Positions 23,570-33,105 of a stretch of 64,000 nucleotides of DNA are shown piece after piece; positions within the stretch are counted from its first letter, which is position 1; the number at the start of each line of letters is the position of its first letter. Made by a program: the position numbers and the translations under genes. The DNA lies in contig JAGRNT010000004.1 of the NCBI GenBank assembly GCA_020440605.1, forward strand, positions 124,001 to 188,000, read 5' to 3'. The DNA is from a bacterium. Lineage in GTDB: Bacteria > 4484-113 > JAFGCY01. The notes under the pieces were generated by a model. The model was given only the letters and a program-made list of their open reading frames with translations. It had not been told where the DNA came from and did not search any database.

Positions 23570-25345
23570 TTACTTGTCCTTCTGCTTTTTCTCCTGAGCC
23601 GGCTTCTCATCCTGCTTCTGTTTCTCTTCCTGATCATCCTGCTTCCGTTCAGGGGCAGCCGGCACTCCGGCCACGGCGACATCATTCGTGCCGCCGAGGA
23701 TGATCAGCGACTGGTCGCTGTCGAGGCCCTCGGCCACGAGCAGCAGCAGTTCATCATCAAGGGGCTGGGCCAGGTTGACATTCAGCGAGATGCGCCGGCC
23801 GTTCCTCTCATACCATTCATCAAGCCGCTGCTGGATCTCCCCCGCCTGCGCACCGGGCGGGAAGCTGAAGACACGCAGGCCCTGCTGGCTGCCGAAGATC
23901 GTGAAGCCCGGCAGCAGTTCATTGTTGCCCTGGCTGCTTTCCAGCACCTGGTAGCTGTAGCCGCTGCCGCCCTCGGGCTGCGGGGCCCAGACGCGGAAGC
24001 CGGAGGGGAAGTCCGCCGCGCCGGGGAAGGCCGCGGGCGCGCTCGCGGCATCGTCCATCACGATGAAGCGCGAAGGCTCCGGGGCCGTGCTGAAGAAGCT
24101 CTGCAGATATTCGCCATGCTCAGTGGCGGGCGTCCAGCTCAGATTGCCCTCGCCGGGTTCGGCCAGCCAGGCATGGGTGCTGGCCCCGCCATCGCCGACC
24201 CAGGCCACGGCACAACTGGGAGCGGCGTTGCCAAAGGATTGCGACATGCCGTAGCCGCCGTGCGAGTCAAACGGCCGGGCCTGATCACTGACCCAGAAAC
24301 CGTCGGCAACCGCATTGCCGGAAGCATCAGCCGTGGACTGGATATCGTGGGCCGGATCATTCATGTTGACATGGAAGCGGAAGGAGAAGCTGCCCGGCTG
24401 CGGATCAGCACTCGGCCGTGCGGCTTCACCGAACAGAGCCAGGCTGCCCTCGGCACGGCATTCGCCCTGGGCCACGGAGAGGATCTGCTGCGGTGGCAGC
24501 ATTCCCTGCAGGCTGTGGTCGAGCTGGGTCTCGGGGCTGAAGCGCCCGAGGTAGATGCTTCCGCCGCCGCCGTGCACGAGCGCACTGATCGGGCTGTTGG
24601 CGGATTCACCGGCGAACAGATCGGCGATCCGCCCGAGTGCCGGATCCGCCGCCGGGAAGGGATCGCGCTGGCCCTGGACCACGATCTGCGCCGGACCGGG
24701 ACCGGCCGGCTCGAAGAGCGTGGTGCCCGTCACCTGCGGATCACGCATCCCGGTGCGCTCCTCGATCAGGCTCACGAGGCGCTGCAGTTCATGCTCATTC
24801 ACCCGGCGCGCGGAGAGGGCCACGCGGGTCTCGTCTCCGGCGGAGCGCACCCGCAGTGCCAGCTGTCCGGCGCTCTGGCCGAATTCGCTGCGCCAGTCAT
24901 CGAGCGCGTGGTTCAGCCCGCTTTCACTGCTGCTGAAGGCCGGCTGGCCGGCCAGTTCATAGACGATGGTGTAGCCGTCGCTGGAGGCCCAGGCCGGCTG
25001 TGGCCCGAGTGCTGCGGGCCTGAGCGGCAGCAGGCTGGCCAGCCCGATCACGGCCAGCAGCAGGGCGCAGGCCAGTACGGCCCGCAGCCTGCCACCGGGG
25101 CCGCCCAGTAATCCCATCAGTCCCGTATTGTTTTGCTCAGGCAACTCCGCCAGGCAGGCGATTTCATTCAGCAGCGCCATACGCCGTGGCTCGGCCGCAT
25201 CCACATCCGCCGCGTCCTCCAGCAGGGCGTTGTCGGCGATCAGCTGCTGCAGGTATTCATCGGCCTGCACCAGCCGCTGCTCCGCCTCGCTGAGCTGCGC
25301 GACGGAAGTTATCCGTTCCAGCAGAATCCGTTCTTCAACATTCAT
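23570..25345 (-). CDS. Anti-sigma-factor-like membrane protein with very large outer domain
   Basis: 591 residues. Residues 1-85 are acidic and helical (EERILLERITSVAQLSEAEQ), then one TM helix (VLACALLLAVIGLASLLPL, about 89-107), then about 400 extracytoplasmic residues and a charged tail KQDDQEEKQKQDEKPAQEKK. The gene overlaps the end of the ECF sigma gene by 11 bp, the usual arrangement for sigma/anti-sigma pairs. The N-terminus lacks the HxxxCxxC zinc motif of ZAS domains. The outer part contains repeated SRFIVMDD/FRVWAPQPEGG-like blocks with no recognised domain; it might be the sensor. The role is inferred from context and topology. Confidence 0.65.
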   Translation of the reverse strand: MNVEERILLERITSVAQLSEAEQRLVQADEYLQQLIADNALLEDAADVDAAEPRRMALLNEIACLAELPEQNNTGLMGLLGGPGGRLRAVLACALLLAVIGLASLLPLRPAALGPQPAWASSDGYTIVYELAGQPAFSSSESGLNHALDDWRSEFGQSAGQLALRVRSAGDETRVALSARRVNEHELQRLVSLIEERTGMRDPQVTGTTLFEPAGPGPAQIVVQGQRDPFPAADPALGRIADLFAGESANSPISALVHGGGGSIYLGRFSPETQLDHSLQGMLPPQQILSVAQGECRAEGSLALFGEAARPSADPQPGSFSFRFHVNMNDPAHDIQSTADASGNAVADGFWVSDQARPFDSHGGYGMSQSFGNAAPSCAVAWVGDGGASTHAWLAEPGEGNLSWTPATEHGEYLQSFFSTAPEPSRFIVMDDAASAPAAFPGAADFPSGFRVWAPQPEGGSGYSYQVLESSQGNNELLPGFTIFGSQQGLRVFSFPPGAQAGEIQQRLDEWYERNGRRISLNVNLAQPLDDELLLLVAEGLDSDQSLIILGGTNDVAVAGVPAAPERKQDDQEEKQKQDEKPAQEKKQKDK

Positions 25346-25889
25346 GTGAATTGCCTCCGGCCGCCTCCACGGGCCGTCCCTTCATTGCAAAATGACTGAA
25401 CCCCTCCGCCTGCAGGCGCTCCCGCAGGCTGCGGCGGCCGCGCATCAGGCGCAGGCGCACCGCACTGCCGCTCAGCCCGGTGATCACAGCGATCTCCTCC
25501 GTGCTGAGCCCTTCCATGTAGAACAGGCAGATCACCTCGCGGTTCTGCTCCGGCAGGCTGTTGAGCACCGACCAGAGATGGTTCTGCGCCGTGCTCTGGC
25601 TGTCGATGTGCCATACCTGGCGCACGCCCTCCAGGGTGCGCTCGCGCGTGTCGCGCCGCCGGCAGCGATCGATGAAGCGCCGGTGCACGATGCTCAGCAG
25701 CCAGGATCGGAAGGCATCATCCTCGCGCAGACTGTCCAGCCGCCGCAGTGCCTGCAGCAGCGAGTCCTGCAGCAGGTCCTCGGCGTCCTCGCGCGTGTTG
25801 CAGAGGCGCGCGCAGAAGCGCCAGGCCAGGCTGTAGATCCCGTCCGTAAGCAGCAGGTCGAAGCGCCTGCGGATATCCGCATCCAGCAT
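25335..25889 (-). CDS. RNA polymerase sigma factor, ECF subfamily
   Basis: 184 residues. Region 2 is seen as AWRFCARLCNTREDAEDLLQDSLLQALRR with DDAFRSWLLSIVHRRFIDRCRRR, cut here into two blocks, and region 4 as LNSLPEQNREVICLFYMEGL then STEEIAVITGLSGSAVRLRLMRGR. ECF factors direct transcription of envelope or stress regulons and are held by a membrane anti-sigma, here most likely the overlapping downstream gene. GAGGA lies 7 nt before ATG 25889. It is preceded on the same strand by a 133-residue hypothetical gene 63 bp away. Confidence 0.92.
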   Translation of the reverse strand: MLDADIRRRFDLLLTDGIYSLAWRFCARLCNTREDAEDLLQDSLLQALRRLDSLREDDAFRSWLLSIVHRRFIDRCRRRDTRERTLEGVRQVWHIDSQSTAQNHLWSVLNSLPEQNREVICLFYMEGLSTEEIAVITGLSGSAVRLRLMRGRRSLRERLQAEGFSHFAMKGRPVEAAGGNSHEC

Positions 25890-25952
25890 GCTGATTCCTC
25901 AGACGCGGGTGCGGCGGCGGATTGTTGCGCGGGAGCGGGAAATTTCCGTGGG

Positions 25953-26354
25953 TTATGCGCGCTGCGGGAGGCTGGCGACCAGCAGGTCGAGGCTGTTGCC
26001 GCCGTTGTGCTCTAGCTGGGCCCGCTCCCATTCAGGGAAGAGCCAGAGCGGGAGGCCCTTCAGGCTGCGCAGCAGCGTGGCCAGTTCGCTGGCCTGCTTC
26101 GCGGCCTCGATATGCTCGCTGAGGCGGTTGCGCAGCAGGCTCGCGAGCTCCGCCACACCGAGGCGCTGGCTCAGGGCATGGCGGCGCTTCATGCGGCGCA
26201 GCAGGCCCGACTCATCCTTGAGGATGGCATGCGCTTCGCTGTCAGTGAAGCCGCTGCTCCTGAGCGCGTCCTTGTGCAGCTCACCCGAGCTGAGCAGGCA
26301 CCAGAGCAGGGCGCGCACGGTGGGGTCGTCATGCAGTTTTTCACAAGGAGACAT
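25953..26354 (-). CDS. Hypothetical helical cytoplasmic protein upstream of the ECF sigma gene
   Basis: 133 residues from ATG 26354, which has GGAGAGG just upstream; a longer start (26393) would add a non-conserved Pro-rich piece. It is all helical with no signal or membrane segment: DPTVRALLWCLLSSGELHKD, then FTDSEAHAILKDESGLLRRM, resembling a winged-helix or HTH arrangement, and a C-terminal leucine-rich helix. Position suggests co-transcription with the sigma/anti-sigma pair. No family is recognised. Confidence 0.55.
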   Translation of the reverse strand: MSPCEKLHDDPTVRALLWCLLSSGELHKDALRSSGFTDSEAHAILKDESGLLRRMKRRHALSQRLGVAELASLLRNRLSEHIEAAKQASELATLLRSLKGLPLWLFPEWERAQLEHNGGNSLDLLVASLPQRA

Positions 26355-26400
26355 ATGTCCTCTCCCCGGCGGGGCGGTGGAATGCTGAAGCAACCCCGCG

Positions 26401-26441
26401 GTATACTATACAAAAATTACCATAATGCGAATATTTGTCAA
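26401..26441 (-). promoter_or_regulatory. Candidate promoter/operator upstream of the hypothetical-ECF operon
   Basis: An AT-rich patch upstream of the gene at 26354. GTATACTATAC (26401-26411) is an exact 5-1-5 palindrome and contains a -10-like TATAGT on the minus strand. TTGACA lies on the minus strand at 26436-26441, but the spacing between the two is 25 bp, too long for an ordinary promoter, so the palindrome may instead be an operator. Confidence 0.3.
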
Positions 26442-26459
26442 GGTTTTGCAATGTTAATA

Positions 26460-27600
26460 CGTAAAGTAGTCAGTGGTCGGTATTCAGTGGTCTGTAGTCA
26501 GTGGTCAAGTGCACCGGATGATGCCGGGGGGGAAGCGGGAGGTGCTGCGAAGCTGCACCATGGGAGGCACTGCGAAGCTGTGCCCTCGGAGGTCCGGCGC
26601 CAGCCAGGCCCGGAACTGCGGCGCAAGTCGCACTATAGGGGACAGAGAGCTGAAAGCAGAAAGCAGGCTCGCCTGCGCTCGGGTGGCAACGAGGTGAAGA
26701 TGCAGCGGGTTTATTCAACGCAGAGTCGCAGAAACGCAGAGGAATCCTGACAGAAACTATTGCCAATTCCAGAAGGACCGGCGTCGCCCTGCGACGCCTG
26801 AAAGTGAATGCTGCGAAGTTGCTCGATTTCCCACCTGGGCCAGGCCCTAAAAACTCTGTGGGCTCTATGGCTCTGTGTTTGACAATTCTTCCTGGCCCGC
26901 CTACGCTCAGGTGGCAACGAAGCGGGGATGAAGCGTTTCTGAAGATAAACCACAGAGATACAGAGAGCACAGAGAAATTAAATGGGGATCGATTACCCGT
27001 TGGCAATGCGCACTTCGTTGCATGCTCTCCCAGGCGTCACGGGGCGCCGCCGGTACGCTATCCGCTTTGCTATGCAGAAAAGTCAGGAATGCAGGGAAAT
27101 CTTAACGCTAAGGCGCTAAGCCGCTAAGGAAGATAAGTGATGTTCATTCCCACATGCAGATGTACCGGCGTCGCCCTGCGACGCTTGAAAGTGAATGCTG
27201 CGAAGTTGCTCGATTTCCCACCTTGGCCAGGCCCAGAAAACTCTGTGGGCTCTGAGTCTCTGTGTTTGACAATTCTTCCTGGCTCGCCTGCGTTCAGGTG
27301 GCAACAAGGAAAGATGCTGCGGTGTTATTCAACGCAAAGGCGCAGAGGCGCAGAGGAATCTAATGTCATTGAGCTCATTGCTCAGTCTTCATTGCTCATT
27401 GCTGAGGGGCTTCATCCCAAATGGCATTGAGCTCGGCCTTACGTTGAAGATCAAGCGGCAGCATGCCGCCGCTAATGCTAACGCTTCACGCTTTACGGTT
27501 AAACCGGCGACAGGAGTGTCGCCGCTACTCCCTGCCCGGCTTGCGCAGGTAAACCGCGCCGAGTTGGCGCTCGACCTCCAATGGCACTGCTTCGCAGTGC
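26460..27600. repeat. Large intergenic repeat cluster
   Basis: About 1.1 kb without a credible gene. It holds TCAGTGGTC heptamer words (26470-26510), hairpins GGTGCTGCGAAGCTGCACC and GGCACTGCGAAGCTGTGCC (26540-26583), REP palindromes GGCGTCGCCCTGCGACGCC (26777, 27168) and a reverse copy (27034), two copies of a block that starts TGAATGCTGCGAAGTTGCTC and runs to a 'TGTGTTTGACAATTCTTCC' word (26807-26892 and 27190-27278), the ACCACAGAGATACAGAGAGC word (26949), 'TTAACGCTAAGGCGCTAAGC' (27107), and hairpins near 27450, 27500 and 27585. Confidence 0.7.
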
Positions 27601-27651
27601 CTCCACGGTATACTCAATGACGTAGGGTATGCATCAGACAAGGGGTGGTAA

Positions 27652-28677
27652 ATGTATAGATGGATCATTGCAATGCTGATCGCAGTATCCATGCTCGGCG
27701 TCATTGCTCATGCGCAGGAATCCGGCGACATTGCAGCAAGCGAGGAATATGAGCCACCGCGGATTGAGATCGTGGCGACAAATGCCGCCGGGTACATGAT
27801 GGTGTTTTTTGCTGATGCTTACTTCAATGTTGACTACGGCATTCTTGACGATGCCACGGAAGCCCGCGTCGGCTGGGCATGGATCAGTTCAGGCGAACCG
27901 CTGCTGTTCGAGTTCGACGGTCCATTGTCAGATCCCCGCGTGGACCCGCTCAATCCCGGCAGCTGCCCGGAGGGCGTGGATCCGGCGGCGATGGCGGCAG
28001 TCGTTTCAGCCGAGTGCATCATCCGCATGCCGGGCGTGGAGTATGCCTCGCGCTGGCCGCTGTATCCGATCGGCCGGGTCTACCAGTCACAACTGCCCGG
28101 TGGCGGAATGGCCTGGGTGCGCACCGCCGCGAGTGCCCCGCCGCTTGAGAACCTCGTTGCCAATCTGGAGGGAGCGAGCTATCCCTTCGAGGAGGTGGAA
28201 CCGCTGAGTGCAATTCTGGCAATGCAGCAGGGCGGACCCGGCTATGACCGCAGTGCAGACCGGAGATTGGAGGAGCAGCTGGCCGCTGTTGACATGCACA
28301 GCTTCCTGGCTTATCACGGCAAGGAGCAGCACCCTGCCGCACTGCTTGAGGCGCATGCCTGCCTGGAGCGGATGCTGGAACTGTACCGCGAGCGGCACGG
28401 GGAGTTCCCGCAGCGGATCGCGGAGCTGGCCCATGTCCCGGGGGCGGTCTGTGCTGCCCTGCCCCACAGCCCCTGGGATTTCGATCTGGAACTCGGGCAT
28501 GCCGATCCATTTACAGTTGGCAACGGTGACCTGCTCTACCTGCCCGTGCTGAACGGGCAGCAGCCGGTCACGGAGTATCAGCTGCTGCTGGTCTGCGATG
28601 AGCTGCTGCCGGACTGCATCGAGCACGAACTGCCGGAACTGCCACACGGCCTGCATGCACTGGAGCCACGGAAGTGA
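27652..28677 (+). CDS. Secreted protein of unknown function
   Basis: 341 residues with a clear signal peptide (WIIAMLIAVSMLGVIAHA, cut before QES). The ribosome site AAGGGGTGG precedes ATG 27652, and TATACT at 27609-27614 is a plausible -10. The mature protein is acidic with six cysteines, including GSCPEGVD, SAECIIRMPG, AHACLERM and VCAALPHSPWDFDLEL. The segment MLELYRERHGEFPQRIAELA followed by DPFTVGNGDLLYLPV looks like the 'prepilin-peptide/type II secretion-like' LxxYxxxxGxYP pattern, hinting at a G-protein-pilin-like fold at the C-terminus, but this is weak. The next gene begins 28 bp later. Confidence 0.6.
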   Translation: MYRWIIAMLIAVSMLGVIAHAQESGDIAASEEYEPPRIEIVATNAAGYMMVFFADAYFNVDYGILDDATEARVGWAWISSGEPLLFEFDGPLSDPRVDPLNPGSCPEGVDPAAMAAVVSAECIIRMPGVEYASRWPLYPIGRVYQSQLPGGGMAWVRTAASAPPLENLVANLEGASYPFEEVEPLSAILAMQQGGPGYDRSADRRLEEQLAAVDMHSFLAYHGKEQHPAALLEAHACLERMLELYRERHGEFPQRIAELAHVPGAVCAALPHSPWDFDLELGHADPFTVGNGDLLYLPVLNGQQPVTEYQLLLVCDELLPDCIEHELPELPHGLHALEPRK

Positions 28678-28693
28678 TGGCAATTGCACATAT

Positions 28694-28699
28694 TAGAAT
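28694..28699 (+). promoter_or_regulatory. -10-like element before the large membrane protein, leaderless spacing
   Basis: TAGAAT, 6 nt before GTG 28706 and 9 nt before ATG 28709. No Shine-Dalgarno site precedes these starts. Confidence 0.4.
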
Positions 28700-28705
28700 G
28701 AACCG

Positions 28706-31015
28706 GTGATGACAAGGGGACGGGAGACAGAATCTGTGATGGAGCTGCGGCAGCCCGACAACCCCGTTGAGCTGCTGCTTGAGCGCTTGCAGCGGCAATC
28801 CCGCGAGTACCGGCGGGGCTGGTTCAGCCGGCCGATGTTCGTCACCATCGCGGCAGTGCTGTTCCTCATCACCGTGATCCTGATCAGCCGCCAGCACTGG
28901 GCGCTGTCCCTGCATGACCCGCTGGCAACCAATCCGCTGTATGTGCAGTCCAGCCGGATCGTGGCCGTAATGGCCTGCCTGTGGTTCTACTTCAACCTGT
29001 CAATGCTGATGGCCTTCTCGCGGATGCTCAGCGCCGCCAGCCAGGGGCTGCAGCTCCTGTCAACGGGCCGCGCTCGCAGCAATACGCTGCGGATTGACGA
29101 CCTGCTGCAGGGCAACCCGCTGGACAGCGCGACGATCTTCGACGGCCTGACAGGCTTCCACCGCCGGCGCATCGCGCCACTGCTGTGGTTCCCGTGTATG
29201 TATGTGCTGCTGGGAGCCGTGCTGAAGTTTCCCCTACCACTGTTTGACAACGGAAAGCTGCAGTGGCACTGGCAGTTCCTGCTGATTCCGCTGGTGGCGC
29301 CAATGTTCCACTTCATCTGCATGGCAGTATTCCGCCTGCTGCTGCATGTGAGCATCCTGATCGGCCGGCGGATCACGCATCCCGTGGGCCAGCAGCTGAT
29401 GCTGTGGCTGCTGCTCGGCTCGCCGCTCTTTGTGATGCTGCTCCTGCAGCTTGTGATCCGCGGCCAGGGCATACCGCAGGACAGCGCGAAACTGCTGAGC
29501 CTGGGAACGACCGGCCTGCTGCTGCTGGTCCCGCTGCTGCTGTCCCGCCTGCTGCGCGCACGCGCACTGGCGGCAATTGAGTCCGTTGCCAGCGGCCGGC
29601 ATGACAGGCAGGCGGTGGAAGCACGCAGCTCGGCTGGCGGTGACCGGGACAGCACTCCTTCGCGCCTGCTGAAGCCAACCTACGCAGTTGTATTGGGCCT
29701 GCCGCTGTTGCTCGCCGTGAGCGTGTTCATCCACACATTGCGGATGCAGCAGCTAAAGCCTGACACCGGTGACCCATTCATTGACTGGTACTTCGGCTAT
29801 GCCCAGCAGACAGTGGAGCGGCGCTGGCTACAACGGCTGGATGCGACACCTGCGAGGATCCCGGAGCCCGGTACCATCATTGCTGATGGCCATTTCTACA
29901 TCCATGAACTGATGCAGCAGGCGGAACCGCAGTTCGGCGATGACCCGCGCTGGCAGCGTCTGCGCTATGAACTGCTGAGCAATGCACACGAAATGCCGCT
30001 GGCGCTTGATTTTGAAGGTGCAGTGGACAATGAGGAACTTGCGAGCAAACTCATAGCGGACGCAATTGCCAGTGGCGTTGAAAATCCACCGGGGGAGCTG
30101 TGGCTGCTGCAATCTCAATGGATCGAGTACCGTGATGCTGCCCGGCAGCTTGTTGATCCCGGCGCCTCCAGTGAACTGGAGAGTCAGCGGCTAAAACTGC
30201 ATGAACGGGCCAGGGAGCTTGCGATCCGGCTCAATGAGGCAGCACCGCTTTACTGGATCGCGATGTCTGACCACGATCTCCTGGATGTGCAAGTGCTTGA
30301 GCTGATCAGGCTGGGGAATACACTGCCCTGCAGTTTCCATACCGGCAGTTTCCGCAAGGATCTGGCGCGGGCCATCCCGGCTGGAGACAAGTCCACTCAG
30401 GACCGGGTCCAGATGGGTATGCAGCCACTGGACCAGCTGACGAACCAGGATTTCGCCGTGATCAATGCAATCCATCTGAAGGACTTCATCAAGCGACTGG
30501 CAGCACAGCAGGACCGGGAAGGACTGGAACAGGTCAGGCGGATGCTGGTGCAGCAACTGGCAACAGATGACCTCAATGAGATCAGCTACCTCATAGCGCT
30601 GGTCTGCCTGTCGAGTTGCGCAAGCGGCATCAATGCTCATTGCCAACCGGATGCCGCGCAGCAGCGTGCGCTGGGAGAGTTTGACACGATTGCCATGCAG
30701 CTCAGGACCGACTTCAAGCAGATGCTGCGAAACGGGACCTGGGACCTTGCAGCCCAGCTGGACCGGCAGTCGCGGGAGTACCTGCCTGTCCTGCTGCCTG
30801 CTCAGCTTGTCAATCCACTGCAGGGTATCGAATCCAGGCTGAGCCTGGGCAGGCATTATGCATTCAATTTCTACTATGAGCTGAACCCGCAGACATTGCA
30901 GGAAATCGAGGTGCTCGACTGGTACAGGAGGCACAGGCCGGAGATCGAGCGGCTGTCACAGTTCGACTTCGAGACGATCAGCTGGCGGGATGAGCATGCA
31001 GGGAATGATGAGTAG
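28706..31015 (+). CDS. Large polytopic membrane protein, paralogue of the gene at 19976
   Basis: 769 residues from GTG 28706 (ATG 28709 and ATG 28739 are alternatives; the last has GGGAG upstream). About seven TM helices occupy residues 45-345 (MFVTIAAVLFLITVILI, WFYFNLSMLMAFSRML, LMLWLLLGSPLFVMLLLQLV and others), followed by a soluble helical region with periodic helix pairs. It aligns end to end with the 19976 gene: WFSRPMFV versus WLARPTFM, SRQHWALSL versus LRQVWALSQ, and GRARSNTLRIDDLL versus QRARGTGVRLDELL. The first half recalls ABC-2 type permeases; no ATPase partner is adjacent. Function unknown. Confidence 0.7.
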   Translation: MMTRGRETESVMELRQPDNPVELLLERLQRQSREYRRGWFSRPMFVTIAAVLFLITVILISRQHWALSLHDPLATNPLYVQSSRIVAVMACLWFYFNLSMLMAFSRMLSAASQGLQLLSTGRARSNTLRIDDLLQGNPLDSATIFDGLTGFHRRRIAPLLWFPCMYVLLGAVLKFPLPLFDNGKLQWHWQFLLIPLVAPMFHFICMAVFRLLLHVSILIGRRITHPVGQQLMLWLLLGSPLFVMLLLQLVIRGQGIPQDSAKLLSLGTTGLLLLVPLLLSRLLRARALAAIESVASGRHDRQAVEARSSAGGDRDSTPSRLLKPTYAVVLGLPLLLAVSVFIHTLRMQQLKPDTGDPFIDWYFGYAQQTVERRWLQRLDATPARIPEPGTIIADGHFYIHELMQQAEPQFGDDPRWQRLRYELLSNAHEMPLALDFEGAVDNEELASKLIADAIASGVENPPGELWLLQSQWIEYRDAARQLVDPGASSELESQRLKLHERARELAIRLNEAAPLYWIAMSDHDLLDVQVLELIRLGNTLPCSFHTGSFRKDLARAIPAGDKSTQDRVQMGMQPLDQLTNQDFAVINAIHLKDFIKRLAAQQDREGLEQVRRMLVQQLATDDLNEISYLIALVCLSSCASGINAHCQPDAAQQRALGEFDTIAMQLRTDFKQMLRNGTWDLAAQLDRQSREYLPVLLPAQLVNPLQGIESRLSLGRHYAFNFYYELNPQTLQEIEVLDWYRRHRPEIERLSQFDFETISWRDEHAGNDE

Positions 31016-31019
31016 GGAT

Positions 31020-31615
31020 GCGGCTCGCCTTTTGCACTGATGGCAACGAGGCGGGGATGCAGCGGTGATGAAGACTAACCACAGAGATACAGAGAGCACA
31101 GAGGAATTCAATTGGGGTCGATTAACCGTTGGCAATGCGTACTTCGCGGCAGCTGCTCCCAGGCGTCGCAGGGCGCCGCCGGTACAAGGATCAGTGAACC
31201 GTAAACAGTGAACAGTAGCCGTAACCAGTGAATCGTGAACAGTAGCTGCGCGGCCCAGCCGCGCTTGAAAGTGAATGCTGCTAAGTTGCTCGATTTCCCA
31301 CCTTGGCCAGGCCCAAAAAACTCTGTGGGCTCTGAGTCTCTGTGTTTGACAGTTCTTCCAGGCTAGCATGTGCTCGGGTGACAACGAGGTGGGGATGCAG
31401 CGGTTATGAAGACTAACCACAGAGATACAGAGAGCACAGAGAAATTCAATTGGGGTCAATTAACCGTTGGCAATGAGCACTTCGCAACATGCACTCCCAG
31501 GCGTCGCAAGGCGCCGCCGCTACACGTCTTCACGGTTCACTCTTCATGGTTCACGCTTCACTCCCGGTCCGGCTTGCGCCGCACCTCCCCGCCTGAACTC
31601 CGGCAGCAATGAACT
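31020..31615. repeat. Intergenic repeat cluster
   Basis: Contains two ACCACAGAGATACAGAGAGC words (31079, 31417) each leading into GAATTCAATTGGGG/GAAATTCAATTGGGG and 'TTAACCGTTGGCAATG', two REP-like palindromes (31159, 31499), GTGAACAGTA words (31195-31250), GCGCGGCCCAGCCGCGC (31249) and the block beginning TGAATGCTGCTAAGTTGCTC (31270) also seen at 26807 and 27190. No gene. Confidence 0.65.
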
Positions 31616-31659
31616 AATCCCCTTCGGGCAGGGTACTAATCCGCATTGAATTGACTTGC

Positions 31660-31860
31660 CGCCTCAGCCGAGGCTTCGGCGGTCTGGCGCTGGCCGGCGA
31701 ACCAGTCGCCGGCGGTCGCGCTGAAGTTGCAGGTGGTTGGAAGATGCATCGCGCAGGCAGCGAGAAGCTTTGCTTTGAGCTGTACTGCAGACCGACGAAC
31801 GCTAGCGTGAGTCGGCAGAAGAATTCAGACCGTCGAGCCCTTGGGCGAGGCGGCAAATCA
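31660..31860. repeat. Dispersed element related to copies near 39460-39640 and 54160
   Basis: The left part (GAGGCTTCGGCGGTCTGGCG, 31669) recurs at 54170 as GAAGCTTCGGCAGTCTGGCG. The right part (GCGAGAAGCTTTGCTTTGAG, 31759) recurs inverted at about 39482-39505, as does the 'GTCGAGCCCTTGGGCGAGGC' word (31826) near 39588. Internal hairpin GCCGGCGA-ACCAG-TCGCCGGC at 31693-31713. No open reading frame of note. Confidence 0.55.
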
Positions 31861-31862
31861 CA

Positions 31863-31891
31863 TTGACGCCGGGCTGCCCGCTCGCTATAAT
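31863..31891 (+). promoter_or_regulatory. Promoter of guaB3
   Basis: TTGACG (31863-31868), 17-bp spacer, TATAAT (31886-31891): the best sigma70-type promoter in the window. It gives a leader of about 40 nt with GAGGAGACGAGG before ATG 31939. Confidence 0.8.
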
Positions 31892-31938
31892 GCGCAGCTT
31901 CACTCGCAGCAGGCGTATTTCGAGGAGACGAGGCAGCC

Positions 31939-33105
31939 ATGGAATTCATGCTTTCCAAGAACCGCAAGATCAAGCTGGCCCTGGGGTTCAGCGACATCTC
32001 CCTGATCCCCGGCGAGAGCACGGTCGACCCGAATGATGTCGACGTCTCCTGGCAGCTGGGCGAGCAGAGGTTCGAGCTGCCGATCCTCGCCGCCGCCATG
32101 GACGGCGTGGTCGATGTGAATATCGCGCGCATGTTCGGCGAATGGGGCGGGCTCGGAGTGCTCAACCTCGAGGGCATCTACACCCGCTACGACGACTACC
32201 AGGCGATCCTCGACCGGATCGTGGCCGCTGACAACGAGGAGGCCACGAAGATCTTCCAGGAGGTCTACCGCGAGCCGGTCAAGCCCGAGCTGATCGCCAA
32301 GCGCATCAGGGAGATCCAGGCCGGCGGTGTGAAGGCCGCGGGCTCGCTGACGCCTGCCGGGATGATCAAATATGGCCAGGTCGCCGAGGACAGCGGGATC
32401 GACATCCTCGTGCTGCAGAGCACCGTCACCAGCATGCGCCACCGTTCGAAGAGCGGCAACGTACTGGACATCGGTGAGCTGATCAACCGCGTCAAGGTGC
32501 CGCTGATGGTTGGCAACGTGAGCGGCTATGAGATCACCTACTCGCTGATGGAGGCCGGTGCGGATGCAATCTTCGTCGGCGTCGGGCCGGGCCAGGCCTG
32601 CACCACGCGCGGCGTGACCGGCGTGGGCGTACCGCAGATCACCGCCACCGCTGACTGCGCGGCGGCCCGTGACGACTTCTACGTCCAGACCGGCAAGTAC
32701 GTCGCGATCATCACCGACGGCGGCATGCGCAAGGGCGGCGAGATCTGCAAGGCGCTGGCAACGGGTGCCGACGCGATCATGACCGGCAGCATCTTCGCCG
32801 GCTGCCCGGAGAGCCCCGCCACCCCCTACCACTGGGGCATGGCGACCCCGGACCCGAACCTGCCGCGTGGCACGCGGGTCAAGAGCGACGTGCATGTGCC
32901 GCTCAAGCAGGTGCTGTTCGGGCCCAGCCAGGTGACCGATGGCACGCAGAACCTCGTCGGCGCGATCAAGAGCTCGATGGGCCTGTGCGGCGCGCAGACT
33001 ATCCGTGAATTCCACAACACGGACATCGCCTTCAGCTTCAGCTTCATGACGGAGGGCAAGGCGCTGCAGATCGGCCAGCAGGTCGGGATGGGCTCGAAGA
33101 AGTAG
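31939..33105 (+). CDS. guaB3: GuaB3-family IMP dehydrogenase-related protein
   Basis: 388 residues, the GuaB3 length, without CBS domains. Family markers: [20 protein letters not shown] near residue 16, [28 protein letters not shown], and the IMPDH catalytic loop as [20 protein letters not shown] with the active-site Cys. GuaB3 proteins of cyanobacteria and actinobacteria belong to the IMPDH/GMP reductase superfamily and act on purine nucleotides; the exact reaction differs among members and cannot be read here. A strong promoter and GAGGAG site precede it. Confidence 0.88.
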   Translation: MEFMLSKNRKIKLALGFSDISLIPGESTVDPNDVDVSWQLGEQRFELPILAAAMDGVVDVNIARMFGEWGGLGVLNLEGIYTRYDDYQAILDRIVAADNEEATKIFQEVYREPVKPELIAKRIREIQAGGVKAAGSLTPAGMIKYGQVAEDSGIDILVLQSTVTSMRHRSKSGNVLDIGELINRVKVPLMVGNVSGYEITYSLMEAGADAIFVGVGPGQACTTRGVTGVGVPQITATADCAAARDDFYVQTGKYVAIITDGGMRKGGEICKALATGADAIMTGSIFAGCPESPATPYHWGMATPDPNLPRGTRVKSDVHVPLKQVLFGPSQVTDGTQNLVGAIKSSMGLCGAQTIREFHNTDIAFSFSFMTEGKALQIGQQVGMGSKK

